From assembly GCA_020161615.1 (NCBI GenBank), contig JAIUPD010000007.1, forward strand, positions 1-64,000: a DNA stretch of 64,000 nucleotides. Direction: 5' to 3'. Below are positions 18,610 through 28,208 of this stretch, piece by piece. Both the position numbers and the translations under genes were made by a program. How positions within the stretch are numbered: the stretch's first letter is position 1; every line of letters begins with the position of its first letter. The stretch comes from Pseudomonadota bacterium. GTDB lineage: Bacteria > Pseudomonadota > Alphaproteobacteria > Rhodobacterales > Rhodobacteraceae. Under the pieces are notes generated by a model. It worked only from the letters and a program-made list of their open reading frames with translations. It did not search any database and had not been told where the DNA came from.

Positions 18610-19076
18610 CAGCCGCGCCCGGTCGAGCCGAAACCGCCGGCGCCCCGGCCGGTCTCGCCCAGAACCTCGGTCAGCAGGAATCGGCCCTGCACCACGGGGG
18701 CCACGACCATCTGGGCGATGCGCTCGCCGTGCTGGATCGTATAGGGCCGGTCCGAGAGGTTGATCAGCGGCACGCCGACCGGCCCGCGATAGTCGCTGTC
18801 GATGGTGCCGGGCGTATTGGGCAGGGTGATCCCGTGTTTCAGCGAGAGGCCCGAGCGCGGGCGGACCTGGATCTCGTAGCCCTGCGGGATCTCGACGATC
18901 AGGCCGGTGGGGATCAGGGCCCGGTGCCAGGGATCGAGGGTGAAGCCCGTTTCACGATCCTCGGGGCGCAGGTTGGCGCGGATGTCGGCACCGGCCGCGC
19001 CGGGGGTGGCATAGGCGGGCAGCGCGATGGCGGGATCGGCCCAATCCTCGCGCAGGACCTTGATGAGAACGCTCAT
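18609..19076 (-). CDS. dut: Deoxyuridine 5'-triphosphate nucleotidohydrolase (dUTPase)
   Basis: Dut hydrolyses dUTP to dUMP, keeping uracil out of DNA and feeding thymidylate synthesis. The 155-residue trimeric-type dUTPase shows the five motifs: [52 protein letters not shown], and a C-terminal [13 protein letters not shown] that closes over the active site. It overlaps coaBC upstream and the moeB/thiF gene downstream by four bases each, so the three genes form one tightly coupled operon. The coaBC–dut pairing is common in alphaproteobacteria. Confidence 0.96.
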   Translation of the reverse strand: MSVLIKVLREDWADPAIALPAYATPGAAGADIRANLRPEDRETGFTLDPWHRALIPTGLIVEIPQGYEIQVRPRSGLSLKHGITLPNTPGTIDSDYRGPVGVPLINLSDRPYTIQHGERIAQMVVAPVVQGRFLLTEVLGETGRGAGGFGSTGRG

Positions 19077-20278
19077 AGGGGATGTCCGGTCAGTTCGGTG
19101 GCGATGCGGGCGGCGAGACGGCGGGCAACCTCGTCCTTGGGCAGGCGGGGCCAATCCTCGACCGTTTCGGCGGTGATCAGATGCACGGCGTTTTCGCTGC
19201 CGCCCATGATGCCGGTACTGGGCGAGACATCGTTGGCGACGATCCAGTCGCAGCCCTTGCGGGCGCGTTTGGCCTGGGCGTGTTCAATGACCTTCTCGGT
19301 CTCGGCCGCGAAGCCCACGACCAGCGGCGGGCGTTGGGCATGGCGGCTGATCGTCGCCAGGATGTCCGGGTTCTCGGCGAATTCCAGCACCGGCAGCGGC
19401 TGGTCCGCCTGTTTCTTCATCTTCTGCCCGGCCTCGTTCTTCACCCGCCAATCGGCGACGGCGGCGGCGAAGATGGCGGCGTCGGCGGGCAGCGCGGCCT
19501 CGACCGCCGCCAGCATCTCGCGCGCGGATTCGATCTTCACCACGGTCACGCCCGGGGGCGGCGGGGTGGTGGCGGGGCCGGTGACGAAGGTCACGCGCGC
19601 CCCCAGATCGCGCAGCGCGGCGGCCAGCGCCGTGCCCTGCTGGCCGGACGAGCGGTTGGCGATGTAGCGCACCGGGTCGATGGGTTCATGCGTCGGCCCC
19701 GAGGTCACCAGCACGTGCCGCCCTTTCAGGGGCCCGTCGCTGAGCGCCGCGCCGATGGCGGCGAGGATGGCGCGGGGCTCGGCCATCCGGCCCGGCCCAT
19801 GCTCGCCACAGGCCATGTCGCCATGGTCGGGGCCCACGGTCAGGATGCCATCGGCCAGCAGGGTCTTGAGGTTGCGCTGCGTGGCGGCGTGTTCCCACAT
19901 CCGCACGTTCATCGCGGGCGCGATCAGCACCCGCTTGTCGGTGGCCATGAGAAGCGTGGAGGCCAGATCGTTGGCCTGCCCAGAAGCCATCTTGGCCATG
20001 AGGTCGGCCGTCGCCGGGGCCACCACCACCAGATCGGCGGCGCGGGACAGCTGGATATGGCCCATCTCGGCCTCGGTCGTCAGGTCGAAGAGGTCCTGAT
20101 GCAGGGGCTCGCCCGCCAGGGCGGCAACCGAGAGGGGCGTTACGAACTCCGCCCCCGCCCGGGTCAGCACGGGCGAGACGCTGGCGCCCACACCCTTCAG
20201 CAGCCGGATCAGTTCCAGCGCCTTGTAAGCCGCGATGCCGCCGCCGATGATCAGAAGGATGCGCTTTCCGGCCAGCAT
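19073..20278 (-). CDS. coaBC: Bifunctional phosphopantothenoylcysteine decarboxylase/synthetase
   Basis: CoaBC joins cysteine to 4'-phosphopantothenate and decarboxylates the product in coenzyme A synthesis. The 401-residue product has an N-terminal flavin decarboxylase (about 1–190: [16 protein letters not shown], the active-site His in [16 protein letters not shown], and [11 protein letters not shown]). The C-terminal CTP-dependent synthetase half follows (about 200–400: [26 protein letters not shown]). Of two nearby ATGs (20284 and 20278), the second has GGAG six bases upstream and is preferred. It is the first gene of the coaBC–dut–moeB/thiF operon. Confidence 0.95.
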   Translation of the reverse strand: MLAGKRILLIIGGGIAAYKALELIRLLKGVGASVSPVLTRAGAEFVTPLSVAALAGEPLHQDLFDLTTEAEMGHIQLSRAADLVVVAPATADLMAKMASGQANDLASTLLMATDKRVLIAPAMNVRMWEHAATQRNLKTLLADGILTVGPDHGDMACGEHGPGRMAEPRAILAAIGAALSDGPLKGRHVLVTSGPTHEPIDPVRYIANRSSGQQGTALAAALRDLGARVTFVTGPATTPPPPGVTVVKIESAREMLAAVEAALPADAAIFAAAVADWRVKNEAGQKMKKQADQPLPVLEFAENPDILATISRHAQRPPLVVGFAAETEKVIEHAQAKRARKGCDWIVANDVSPSTGIMGGSENAVHLITAETVEDWPRLPKDEVARRLAARIATELTGHPL

Positions 20279-20457
20279 GCCCATCTCCGCAAGGACTGGC
20301 TCTGGTGTAGAAGCGGCGGCACGGGATGGCAACCGGCCACGGGCGGGTGGGGCGGCGTGGACGGTCTTCCGTCCCGCGCACCCCGGCCCGCCCGTGGTCG
20401 GCACCAAGACGGGCAAGGGGCGCGCCTGCCCCCCGCTCGCCTGTCCTTTCGGCCGGC

Positions 20458-21327
20458 TCAGGCCACGTTTTGCAGGGCCACCTGCGGCACGACGCCCAGC
20501 GCGTGGCAGACGTCGCGCGTCAGATGCGCCTTGTTCAGCGTGTAGAAATGCAGGGCCGGCACGCCCTCTCCCAACAGCGTATCGCAAAGCTCGGTGCAGA
20601 CCGCGGTGGCCAGCAACTGTTCACGCCCGTCGCGCCCGGCCTTGACGAAGGATTCGTCCAGCCAGGCCGGGATCGTCGCGCCGGTCGCCTGGGCGAAGCG
20701 GCGGATGCCGGTCCAGCCCTCGATCGGGATGATGCCGGGAATGATCCGGGCGGCGTCGATGCCCGCCTTCTCGGCCCGGTCGCGGAACCGCAAGAAGGTC
20801 TCGGTCTCGAAGAAGAACTGGGTGATGGCGCTGTCCGCCCCGGCCTCGAACTTCTGCTTCAGCCATTCGATGTCGGCCGCCTCGTCGCGGGCCTCGGGGT
20901 GACGTTCAGGATAGGCGCCGACGCGGATCTTGAACTTGCCGGTCTCTTTCAGCGCCGCGATCAGTTCCAGGGACGAGGCGAAGCCGTCGGGCCGTGCCGC
21001 GAACGCGCCCTGGCCCTTCGGCGGATCGCCCCTCAGCGCCACCAGTTCGGTCACGCCCGCCGCCGCGTAGCTTTCGGCAATGGCCAGCGTTTCCTCGCGC
21101 GAGGCATCGACGCAGGTCAGATGCGCCGCGACGTTCAGGCTGAATTCGCGGCCGATGGTCGTCACCGCCTCATGCGTCAGTTGCCGGGTCGTCCCGCCCG
21201 CGCCATAGGTCACCGACACGAAATCGGGGCGCAGCGGGGCCAGCATGCGCGTCGTTTCCCAAAGCCGGAAGCTGGCGTCCAGCGTCTTGGGCGGGAAGAA
21301 CTCGAACGAGATGCGCGGTGCGGGCAT
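20458..21327 (-). CDS. metF: 5,10-methylenetetrahydrofolate reductase
   Basis: MetF reduces methylene-THF to methyl-THF for methionine synthesis, using FAD. The 289-residue product is of normal bacterial length and shows ISFEFFPPKT, SVTYGAGGTTR, HLTCVDASREE, ALRGDPPKG and AITQFFFETETFLRF. The start MPAPRISFEFF is chosen; the frame is open 66 codons upstream across the control region. It is divergent from the MetR-like regulator, with a MetR-type site in the shared 90-bp region. Confidence 0.96.
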   Translation of the reverse strand: MPAPRISFEFFPPKTLDASFRLWETTRMLAPLRPDFVSVTYGAGGTTRQLTHEAVTTIGREFSLNVAAHLTCVDASREETLAIAESYAAAGVTELVALRGDPPKGQGAFAARPDGFASSLELIAALKETGKFKIRVGAYPERHPEARDEAADIEWLKQKFEAGADSAITQFFFETETFLRFRDRAEKAGIDAARIIPGIIPIEGWTGIRRFAQATGATIPAWLDESFVKAGRDGREQLLATAVCTELCDTLLGEGVPALHFYTLNKAHLTRDVCHALGVVPQVALQNVA

Positions 21328-21370
21328 GATGGTACTCCTTGTTGAGTCTCTTGTCGCATGCGCAGCATTG

Positions 21371-21383
21371 TGAGACAAATTCA
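21371..21383. promoter_or_regulatory. Putative MetR binding site
   Basis: TGAGACAAATTCA differs at one position from the known MetR consensus TGAA-N5-TTCA. It sits in the 90-bp region between divergent metF and the metR-like gene, where MetR would be expected to control both. Confidence 0.5.
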
Positions 21384-21417
21384 TTGTTTTCATCACGAAC
21401 ATGAGGCGGGCAGCATA

Positions 21418-22323
21418 ATGCACCTGGAGTTCCGTCACCTCCGCACCATCCGCGCGATTCATCAGGCCGGGGGCGTGGCCCGCGCGGCCGATATCCTGAA
21501 CATCACTCAATCGGCGTTGTCGCATCAGCTGAAGGGGCTGGAGGATCAGGCAGGTGTCGAGCTTTTTGCGCGCCGCACCAAGCCCTTGCGCCTGTCAGCC
21601 GCCGGGCTGAAGATGCTGAAACTGGCCGAGGAAGTGCTGCCCCGGGTCGAGGCGCTGGAAGAGGAATTCCGCGCCATGATCGCCGGCAAGATGGGCCGGC
21701 TGCACATCGCCATCGAATGCCACGCCTGTTTCGACTGGCTCTTCCCGGTGCTGGAGCGCTTTCGCCACGCCTGGCCCGATGTGGATGTGGATATCCGCCC
21801 GAACCTCGCCTTCGCCGCCCTGTCGGCGCTGGCGCGCGAGGAGGTGGATCTGGTCATCTCCTCCGATCCCGAGCAGATCGACGGCATCACCTTCACCCCC
21901 CTCTTCGACTATGAGCCGCGGTTCATCGCCTCGTCCCAGCATCCCCTCGCCGCCAAGCCCTTCATCGAGGCCGAGGATTTCCGCGACGAGGTGCTGCTGA
22001 CCTATCCGATGGACCGCACGCGGCTCGACATCTTCACCGGCCTCCTGAACCCCGCCCGGGTGGAGCCGCGGCAGGTGCGCCCCATCGAACTGACGGCGGT
22101 GATCCTGCTGCTGGTCGCCTCGAATCGCGGCGTTGCGGTGCTGCCCGACTGGGTGCTGCGCGAGGTGAAATATTCGACCGATTACGTCACCAAGCCGGTG
22201 ACCGAGGGCGGCCTCACCAAGCGCCTCTATGCCGCGACGCGCGAGGAGGACACGGTGAAACCCTTCATGGCCCATTTCCTGCGGCTGGCGCGGACCGAGC
22301 CGGTCAAGCTGCAACGGGCGTAA
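21418..22323 (+). CDS. metR: MetR-type LysR-family regulator
   Basis: A 301-residue LysR protein. The HTH lies at about 3–62 (EFRHLRTIRAIHQAGGVARA, ADILNITQSALSHQLKGLED) and the effector domain at about 90–295. The HTH sequence and the divergent metF agree with MetR, which activates methionine genes with homocysteine as co-effector. The start MHLEFRHL is preferred over an ATG 20 codons upstream because it matches MetR proteins. A sirtuin gene begins one base after the stop. Confidence 0.88.
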   Translation: MHLEFRHLRTIRAIHQAGGVARAADILNITQSALSHQLKGLEDQAGVELFARRTKPLRLSAAGLKMLKLAEEVLPRVEALEEEFRAMIAGKMGRLHIAIECHACFDWLFPVLERFRHAWPDVDVDIRPNLAFAALSALAREEVDLVISSDPEQIDGITFTPLFDYEPRFIASSQHPLAAKPFIEAEDFRDEVLLTYPMDRTRLDIFTGLLNPARVEPRQVRPIELTAVILLLVASNRGVAVLPDWVLREVKYSTDYVTKPVTEGGLTKRLYAATREEDTVKPFMAHFLRLARTEPVKLQRA

Positions 22324-22324
22324 C

Positions 22325-23011
22325 ATGCGGATCGTCATCCTGACCGGGGCCGGGATCTCGGCCGAAAGCGGGCTCGGCACCTTCCGCGACAAGGACGGGC
22401 TCTGGACGAAATACGACCTGAACGAGGTGGCGACGCCCGAGGGCTTCGCGAAGAACCCCCAGCTCGTCACCGATTTCTACAACGCCCGCCGCGCCAATTG
22501 CGCCAGCGCCCAGCCCAACGCCGCCCATCACGCGCTGGCCCGGCTGGAGGCGGCGCTGCCGGGGCAGGTGACGCTGATCACCCAGAACGTCGATGACCTC
22601 CACCAGCGCGCGGGCTCGCGGAACGTGATCCAGATGCACGGCGCGCTGATGTCCGCGCTCTGCGCCGGCTGCGGCCACCGCTGGCCCGCGCCCCCGGCCA
22701 TGGCCTTGACCGACCGCTGCCCCGCCTGCGGCCAGGCCCGTGCCCGGCCGGATGTCGTCTGGTTCGGCGAGATCCCCTACCACATGGAGGCCATCGCCGA
22801 GGCGGTCGAGACCTGCACCCATTTCGCCGCCATCGGCACCTCGGGCCAGGTCTACCCCGCCGCCGGCCTCGCCGCCGAGGCCCGCCGCAACGGCGCCCAG
22901 TGCACGGAACTGAACCTCGAACCCTCCGAGATCAGCCGGGTCTTCCAGCATCGCCGTTATGGCCCCGCGAGCGAGGTCGTCCCCGCCTGGGTCGACTCGC
23001 TCCTCGATTGA
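22325..23011 (+). CDS. cobB: NAD-dependent protein deacylase (sirtuin, CobB/SIRT5-like)
   Basis: A 228-residue Sir2-family enzyme that removes acyl groups from lysines, consuming NAD. Visible motifs are GAGISAESGLGTFRDKDGLW, the TQNVDDLHQRAG loop, the catalytic His in QMHG, the zinc Cys pairs CAGC and CPAC, and GTSGQVYPAAG. Tyr and Arg in FYNARR keep the Y-x-x-R spacing that lets SIRT5 and E. coli CobB bind succinyl-lysine. It starts one base after metR and is probably translated from the same message. Confidence 0.93.
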   Translation: MRIVILTGAGISAESGLGTFRDKDGLWTKYDLNEVATPEGFAKNPQLVTDFYNARRANCASAQPNAAHHALARLEAALPGQVTLITQNVDDLHQRAGSRNVIQMHGALMSALCAGCGHRWPAPPAMALTDRCPACGQARARPDVVWFGEIPYHMEAIAEAVETCTHFAAIGTSGQVYPAAGLAAEARRNGAQCTELNLEPSEISRVFQHRRYGPASEVVPAWVDSLLD

Positions 23012-23087
23012 CCGAATCGCCCCCGGCCCGCAGTCTGAACCCGGAACCGCCCGGCGAACGGGGCGGCGGCAACCGGGAGATCAGACC

Positions 23088-23927
23088 ATGTGCCATGCCT
23101 GCGTGATGGAAAGCGTGAAAGCGCGGATGCTGGGTGAGCCCCGGCTCGGCCGACGTGACCTCTTCAAGGGGGCGCTGGGCCTCGCCGCCGCCGGCACCGT
23201 CGGTGCCGCCACCCTGCGCCCGGCGCCCGCCATGGCCCAGGTCCCGGGTGAAATGGCCGACATGACACACACCCTGCACCCCGATTTCCCGACCTTCTTC
23301 GGCGATCAGCAATTCTGGGAAGAGCAACTCTTCAACTTCACCGAACACGGCTTCAACCTGAAGGAACTGAGGGTCAACGAACATACCGGTACCCATGTCG
23401 ACAGCCCGATGCATTTCTCGGCCGACGGCCTGTCGGTGGATGAGATCCCGGTCGACAAGCTGATCGTCCCGCTGGCCGTGGTCGATATCCGGGCGAGAGC
23501 CGCCGAGAATGCCGATACCCAGCTCACCCCCGACGACCTCCGCGCCTGGATCAGCGCCAATGGCGACCTTCCGGCGGGGGGCTGCGTGGCGATGAACTCG
23601 GGCTGGGCACCCAAGATCGACAGCCCCTCGTTCCGCAATGCCGATGACGGCGGCGCCATGCATTTCCCGGGCTTTCATGTCGAGGCGGTGCAGATGCTGA
23701 TGGAAGAGGCTGATATCGCCGGAATCGCCGTGGACACGCTATCGCTCGATCATGGCCTCTCCCCCGATTTCGCCACGCATTACGCCTGGCTGCCCTCGGG
23801 CCGCTGGGGCGTCGAATGCATCGCCAATCTCGACGCCGTGCCGGCGCTGGGCGCCACGCTGATCGTCGGCGCGCCCAAACACCGCCGCGGCACCGGCGGC
23901 CCGGCCCGCGTCTTCACCCTGTTCTGA
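23088..23927 (+). CDS. Tat-exported cyclase-family (kynurenine formamidase-like) hydrolase
   Basis: A 279-residue member of the metal-dependent cyclase family. A twin-arginine signal (RRDLFKGALGLAAAGTVGAA) ends near APAMA, indicating folded export to the periplasm. It is preceded by a CHAC motif of unknown role. The family signature HTGTHVDSPMHF binds the metal, and SLDHGLS and GVECIANLDAVPALGATLIV are family motifs of the C-terminal half. Substrate is unknown. It overlaps the next gene by one base. The start at 23088 is the first ATG giving the Tat leader. Confidence 0.88.
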   Translation: MCHACVMESVKARMLGEPRLGRRDLFKGALGLAAAGTVGAATLRPAPAMAQVPGEMADMTHTLHPDFPTFFGDQQFWEEQLFNFTEHGFNLKELRVNEHTGTHVDSPMHFSADGLSVDEIPVDKLIVPLAVVDIRARAAENADTQLTPDDLRAWISANGDLPAGGCVAMNSGWAPKIDSPSFRNADDGGAMHFPGFHVEAVQMLMEEADIAGIAVDTLSLDHGLSPDFATHYAWLPSGRWGVECIANLDAVPALGATLIVGAPKHRRGTGGPARVFTLF

Positions 23928-24322
23928 TGGCGACGCTTCCCCTGCTCACGGACGAGGCGGCGGACCCCGCCGCCCGCGCCGTTTTCGACGACATCCGCGC
24001 CAAACGGCAGACCGAGTATGTCAACAACTTCTGGCGCGCGCTGGCCCATGATCCCGCGCTCCTGCAAGCGACCTGGGACCGCCTGCAACAGGTCATGGCC
24101 CCCGGCGCGCTGGATCCCTTGGTCAAGGAGCTGATCTATGTCGCGGTCAGCGTGACGAATGGCTGCGCGTATTGCACCCATTCCCACACCGCCGCCGCCA
24201 AGGCCAAGGGCATGACGCCCGACATGCACGCCGAACTCCTCGCCGTCATCGCCATGGCTGCGCAGACCAACGCGCTCGCCACCGCCCTGCAAGTCCCGAC
24301 CGACGAGCGCTTCCAGGCCTGA
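23927..24322 (+). CDS. Carboxymuconolactone decarboxylase/AhpD-like protein
   Basis: A 131-residue all-helical protein with the AhpD signature NGCAYCTHSHTAAA, whose CxxC plus His forms the redox or catalytic centre. Its start shares one base with the stop of the cyclase gene (TGATG), so the two are translationally coupled. Related proteins act in peroxide defence or as decarboxylases; sequence does not decide. A composite repeat lies between it and the convergent quinone reductase gene. Confidence 0.88.
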   Translation: MATLPLLTDEAADPAARAVFDDIRAKRQTEYVNNFWRALAHDPALLQATWDRLQQVMAPGALDPLVKELIYVAVSVTNGCAYCTHSHTAAAKAKGMTPDMHAELLAVIAMAAQTNALATALQVPTDERFQA

Positions 24323-24325
24323 TCA

Positions 24326-24420
24326 TCATCTTGCCTGAAATACTCACGGGGGTTTCCAAAGGGGGAGCGTGCTCCCCCTTTGGCGAGGGGAGCGCGAGGG
24401 GGCGAGCAGCCCCCTCGCTT
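24326..24420 (-). repeat. Composite 3'-end repeat, copy 5 (downstream of the qor-like gene)
   Basis: On the minus strand it follows the quinone reductase stop directly: GCGAGGGGGCTGCTCGCCCC (extended stem), a CCAAAGGGGGAGC hairpin, ACCCCCGTGAGTATTTCAGG and CAAGATG. The last module is diverged (GTGAGTATTTC in place of GAGGATATTTG). The first GGTTTCGCCC module is missing. Confidence 0.75.
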
Positions 24421-24421
24421 C

Positions 24422-25393
24422 TCAGACCGTCAGGATGGTCGACCCCGTGGTCTTCCGCGCCTCCAGCGCCTCATGCGCCGCGCGCACGTCTTCCAGCGGG
24501 AAGCGCTGGTCGATATGGATCTTCACATCCCCCGACAGCACCTTGTCGAAGAGGTGCCGGGCGATGGCCTGGCAATCTTCATGCGGGCCGATATGCGTGA
24601 ACAGCGTCGGCCGCGTCACCTTCAGCGATTTCCCGGCCAGCGCCGCCAGCGTGAAGGCGGGCACGGGGCCCGAGGCGCTGCCGAAGGAGATCATCATGCC
24701 GAGCGGCCGCAAGCTGTCCAGCGAGCCTTGCCATGTCGTGGCGCCGACCGAATCCATCACCACATCGACGCCCTTGCCGCCGGTCAATTCCATCACCCGC
24801 TTGGGGAAATCCTCGGTGGCGTAGTTGATCGCGTGCTCGGCGCCATTCTCCAGCGCCAGCTGGCATTTGGCGGCCGACCCCGCGGTGGCGATCAGCGTGA
24901 TCCCCTCGGACCGCGCCCATTGGCAGGCGATCAGCCCGACACCCCCGGCCGCGGCATGGAACAGCACCGTGTCGCCCGCTTTCAGGGGCGTCGTGCGGTG
25001 GAACAGGTATTCCACCGTCATCCCCTTCAGCATCATCGCCGCGCCTTCCTCGAAGCTGATGCCGTCGGGCAGGGGGCAGACCTGCGCCGCGGGCATCACC
25101 CGCTCCTCGCAATAGGCGCCCGAAACCGCGGCGGCATAGGCGGCGCGGTCGCCCACCTTCAGATGGGTGACGCCCTCGCCCACCGCCTCGACGATCCCGG
25201 CCGCCTCGCGCCCCAGCGCCGCGGGCATCTGCATCGGGTACAGTCCCGACCGCTGATAGCAGTCGATGAAATTCAGCCCGATGGCCTTGTGCCGGATGCG
25301 GATCTCGCCCGGGCCGGGCTCGCCCACCGGCATGTCCACCAGTTTCAGGACCTCAGGCCCGCCATGGGCCTCGATGATGATTGTTTTCGCCAT
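24422..25393 (-). CDS. NADPH:quinone oxidoreductase (zinc-independent MDR family)
   Basis: A 323-residue medium-chain dehydrogenase/reductase of the quinone-reductase (Qor) type. It has an N-terminal GroES-like domain (GLNFIDCYQRSGLYP, LGREAAGIVEAVGEGV) and a Rossmann domain with AAAGGVGLIACQWA for NADPH. It lacks the Cys/His zinc ligands of alcohol dehydrogenases. The start MAKTIIIEAHGG is chosen; the open frame continues upstream into purK antisense sequence. It probably detoxifies quinones or enones. Confidence 0.92.
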   Translation of the reverse strand: MAKTIIIEAHGGPEVLKLVDMPVGEPGPGEIRIRHKAIGLNFIDCYQRSGLYPMQMPAALGREAAGIVEAVGEGVTHLKVGDRAAYAAAVSGAYCEERVMPAAQVCPLPDGISFEEGAAMMLKGMTVEYLFHRTTPLKAGDTVLFHAAAGGVGLIACQWARSEGITLIATAGSAAKCQLALENGAEHAINYATEDFPKRVMELTGGKGVDVVMDSVGATTWQGSLDSLRPLGMMISFGSASGPVPAFTLAALAGKSLKVTRPTLFTHIGPHEDCQAIARHLFDKVLSGDVKIHIDQRFPLEDVRAAHEALEARKTTGSTILTV

Positions 25394-25455
25394 GCATTGC
25401 CTCCCTCTTTGCCCGGAAAGATGGCCGGGCGGCGGGGTGGCGGCAAGGGGAAAGC

Positions 25456-26526
25456 TCAGCCCCGGGTGATGCGGTTCACATGGCCCATCTTGCGGCCCGG
25501 TCGCGGCGCGCCCTTGCCATAGAGGTGGATCTGCACATCGGCGGCTTTCGCCAGCGCCGGCACTTTCGCCACATCCTCGCCGATCAGGTTCTCCATCACC
25601 ACATCGGCATAGCGCTGGCCGTTGCCCAGGGGCCAGCCCGCCACGGCGCGGATATGCTGCTCGAACTGGTCGACGGTGCAGCCCGCCTGCGTCCAATGGC
25701 CCGAATTATGCACCCGCGGCGCGATCTCGTTGACCACCAGGCCCTTGGCCGTCACGAACAGCTCCACCCCCATGACGCCGACATAATCGAGCGCGTTCAG
25801 GATCTTGCCCGCCAGCAGGATCGCGTCCATGTGCTGCCCCGGCGCCAGCCGCGCGGGGACGGCGGTGGTGCGCAGGATGCCCGCCTCGTGCACGTTCTCG
25901 CCCGGATCGAAACAGGCGACCTCACCCGTCACGCCCCGCGCGGCGATGACCGAGACCTCGTGGCTGAACTGCACGAAGCCCTCCAGGATCGCCTCGGCCC
26001 CGCCCATCTCGGCGTAAGCGCCCGCCGCGTCCTCGGCCCCCTTCAGCCGCGCCTGACCCTTGCCGTCATAGCCCAGACGCCGGGTCTTCAGGATGCCCTG
26101 CGGCCCGATCTCGGCAATCGCCGCCTCCAGCGCGGGCAGCGTCGGCACGTCGCGGTAGGGCGCGGTGGTCAGGCCCAGCCCGGTCAGGAAGTCCTTTTCC
26201 ATCAGCCGGTCCTGCGACACGGCCAGCGCCCGGCGATTGGGGCGCACGGGGCGCAGGGTTTCCAGCAGGTCCAGCGTCGCCGCCGGGATGTTCTCGAATT
26301 CATAGGTGATGACATCGACGGAGGCCGCGAAGGCCCTGAGCGCGGCCTCATCGTCCCAGGCCGCCGTGGTCACCTTCTCGGCCACATGCCCCGCAGGCGG
26401 CTCCGCGCCCGGGTCGTAGATATGCGTCCGCAGCCCCAGCCGCGAGGCCGCGACCGACAGCATCCGTCCCAGTTGTCCGCCGCCCAGAATCCCGATGGCC
26501 GCGCCCGGTTCCAGCGCCTCACTCAT
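25456..26526 (-). CDS. purK: 5-(carboxyamino)imidazole ribonucleotide synthase
   Basis: PurK uses ATP and bicarbonate to carboxylate AIR on nitrogen in purine synthesis. The 356-residue ATP-grasp protein shows [33 protein letters not shown], the [16 protein letters not shown] signature and DQFEQHIRA. It overlaps the end of purE by eight bases; purE–purK is the usual bacterial order. Confidence 0.96.
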   Translation of the reverse strand: MSEALEPGAAIGILGGGQLGRMLSVAASRLGLRTHIYDPGAEPPAGHVAEKVTTAAWDDEAALRAFAASVDVITYEFENIPAATLDLLETLRPVRPNRRALAVSQDRLMEKDFLTGLGLTTAPYRDVPTLPALEAAIAEIGPQGILKTRRLGYDGKGQARLKGAEDAAGAYAEMGGAEAILEGFVQFSHEVSVIAARGVTGEVACFDPGENVHEAGILRTTAVPARLAPGQHMDAILLAGKILNALDYVGVMGVELFVTAKGLVVNEIAPRVHNSGHWTQAGCTVDQFEQHIRAVAGWPLGNGQRYADVVMENLIGEDVAKVPALAKAADVQIHLYGKGAPRPGRKMGHVNRITRG

Positions 26527-26998
26527 CCGTCGGCTCCTCGGCGATCGAGGCGCTCAGCGCCTCGCGCCAGGCATCGACCCTTGCCGCCAGCGCCGGGTCG
26601 TTCACCGCCAGCATCTGCGCTGCCATCAGCCCGGCATTGGCGCCGCCGCCGATGGCCATGGTGGCGACCGGAAAGCCCTTGGGCATCTGGACGATGGAAT
26701 AGAGGCTATCGACGCCCGACAGCGCGCGCGTCTGGATCGGCACGCCCACCACCGGCACCCGGGTCTTCGACGCCATCATGCCCGGCAGATGCGCCGCGCC
26801 CCCGGCGCCGGCGATGATCACCTTCAACCCGCGTTCCACGGCTGACTTGCCATAGGCCCACAGGCGATCCGGCGTTCGGTGGGCACTGACGATCTTCGCC
26901 TCATAGCTGATCCCCAGCTCGTCGAGGATCGCCGCCGCCTCGCGCATCGTCGGCCAATCCGACTGGCTGCCCATGATGATTCCGACGTCGACCGCCAT
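26519..26998 (-). CDS. purE: N5-carboxyaminoimidazole ribonucleotide mutase
   Basis: PurE moves the carboxylate of N5-CAIR to C4, the step after PurK. The 159-residue class I PurE shows [36 protein letters not shown] and [17 protein letters not shown]. The start [11 protein letters not shown] is chosen; the frame is open upstream but reads antisense to the divergent methyltransferase gene. First gene of purEK. Confidence 0.97.
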   Translation of the reverse strand: MAVDVGIIMGSQSDWPTMREAAAILDELGISYEAKIVSAHRTPDRLWAYGKSAVERGLKVIIAGAGGAAHLPGMMASKTRVPVVGVPIQTRALSGVDSLYSIVQMPKGFPVATMAIGGGANAGLMAAQMLAVNDPALAARVDAWREALSASIAEEPTDE

Positions 26999-27109
26999 CT
27001 GCCCCTCCGGGTTGCTTGCGCGCGCCCTAGCATGGACCAGACCCGATGCAAAGACGGGCCTGATGCAAAGACCCTCGCGGCGCGCGGGCTTTGCGGCTAT
27101 GGGGGGGGC

Positions 27110-28207
27110 ATGATCGACAGCTTCTTCCTCGTCGCCGCCCCCGGGCTGGATGCCATTCTCGCCGACGAGGCGCGGGCGGCGGGTTTTCAGGGCGTGAGCG
27201 TCGTCCCCGGCGGGGTGACGGTCACGGGCGGCTGGCCCGAGGTCTGGCGCGCCAATCTGGAACTGAGGGGCGCGACCCGGGTGCTGGCCCGGATCGCCGA
27301 ATTCCGGGCGATGCACCTCGCGCAGCTGGACAAGCGCGCGCGCAAGGTCGATTGGGCGGCGCTGCTGCGCGCCGATGTGCCCGTGCGGGTCGAGGCCACC
27401 TGCCACAAGTCGAAGATCTATCACCACAAGGCCGCCGCCCAGCGCGTCGAAACCGCGATCCGCGAGACGGTGGGTGCTGCGACGGCCGCCGATGCGCCGC
27501 TGACGGTCAAGGTGCGGATCGAGGACGACCTCTGCACCATCAGCCTCGATACCTCGGGCGAATCGCTGCACAAGCGGGGGCACAAGCAGTTCACCGGCAA
27601 GGCGCCGATGCGCGAGACGCTGGCGGCGCTGATCCTGCGGCAGATGGGCTTCGACGGAACGCAGACGCTGGTGGACCCGATGTGCGGCTCGGGCACCTTC
27701 GTGATCGAGGCGGCCGAGATCGCTGCGGGGCTGCAACCCGGCCGGGACCGCGACTTCGCCTTCCAGCTTTTGAAAAGCTACGACGCCAAGGCTTTTGCCA
27801 CGCTGAAGAAAACCCCCGCCACCACGCCCGCGTTGCGCTTCTTCGGCTCAGACCGCGACCAAGGCGCCATCCAAGGCGCCACGGCCAATGCGCAGCGAGC
27901 GGGGGTCAGCGGCTGGTGCCAATTCGACCGCAAGCCGGTCAGCGACCTGACCCCGCCCGAGGGGCTGCCGCCCGGCCTGATCCTCGTGAACCCGCCCTGG
28001 GGCGCGCGGATCGGCGACCGGAAACTGCTGTTCGCTCTTTACGGCGCGCTGGGCAAGACGCTGGCCGAACGGTTCCGTGGCTGGCAGTTGGGGCTCGTGT
28101 CGCCCGACGCTGGGCTGGTGAAGGCCGCGGGTCTGAGCCTCGGCGCGACCGAGCCCGCCATCGACATGGGCGGAACCCGGGTCACGCTCTGGCAGGGCAG
28201 GCTCTGA
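27110..28207 (+). CDS. THUMP-domain class I SAM-dependent RNA methyltransferase (RlmL-like)
   Basis: A 365-residue protein with an N-terminal THUMP RNA-binding region (about 45–155, including [15 protein letters not shown]) and a Rossmann methyltransferase domain with [17 protein letters not shown]. The catalytic [10 protein letters not shown] motif marks N2-guanine or related base methylation. It matches the first half of RlmL and the stand-alone YcbY-type enzymes that modify 23S rRNA. The start follows an eight-G run, with no clear ribosome binding site. It is divergent from purE. Confidence 0.9.
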   Translation: MIDSFFLVAAPGLDAILADEARAAGFQGVSVVPGGVTVTGGWPEVWRANLELRGATRVLARIAEFRAMHLAQLDKRARKVDWAALLRADVPVRVEATCHKSKIYHHKAAAQRVETAIRETVGAATAADAPLTVKVRIEDDLCTISLDTSGESLHKRGHKQFTGKAPMRETLAALILRQMGFDGTQTLVDPMCGSGTFVIEAAEIAAGLQPGRDRDFAFQLLKSYDAKAFATLKKTPATTPALRFFGSDRDQGAIQGATANAQRAGVSGWCQFDRKPVSDLTPPEGLPPGLILVNPPWGARIGDRKLLFALYGALGKTLAERFRGWQLGLVSPDAGLVKAAGLSLGATEPAIDMGGTRVTLWQGRL

Positions 28208-28208
28208 G

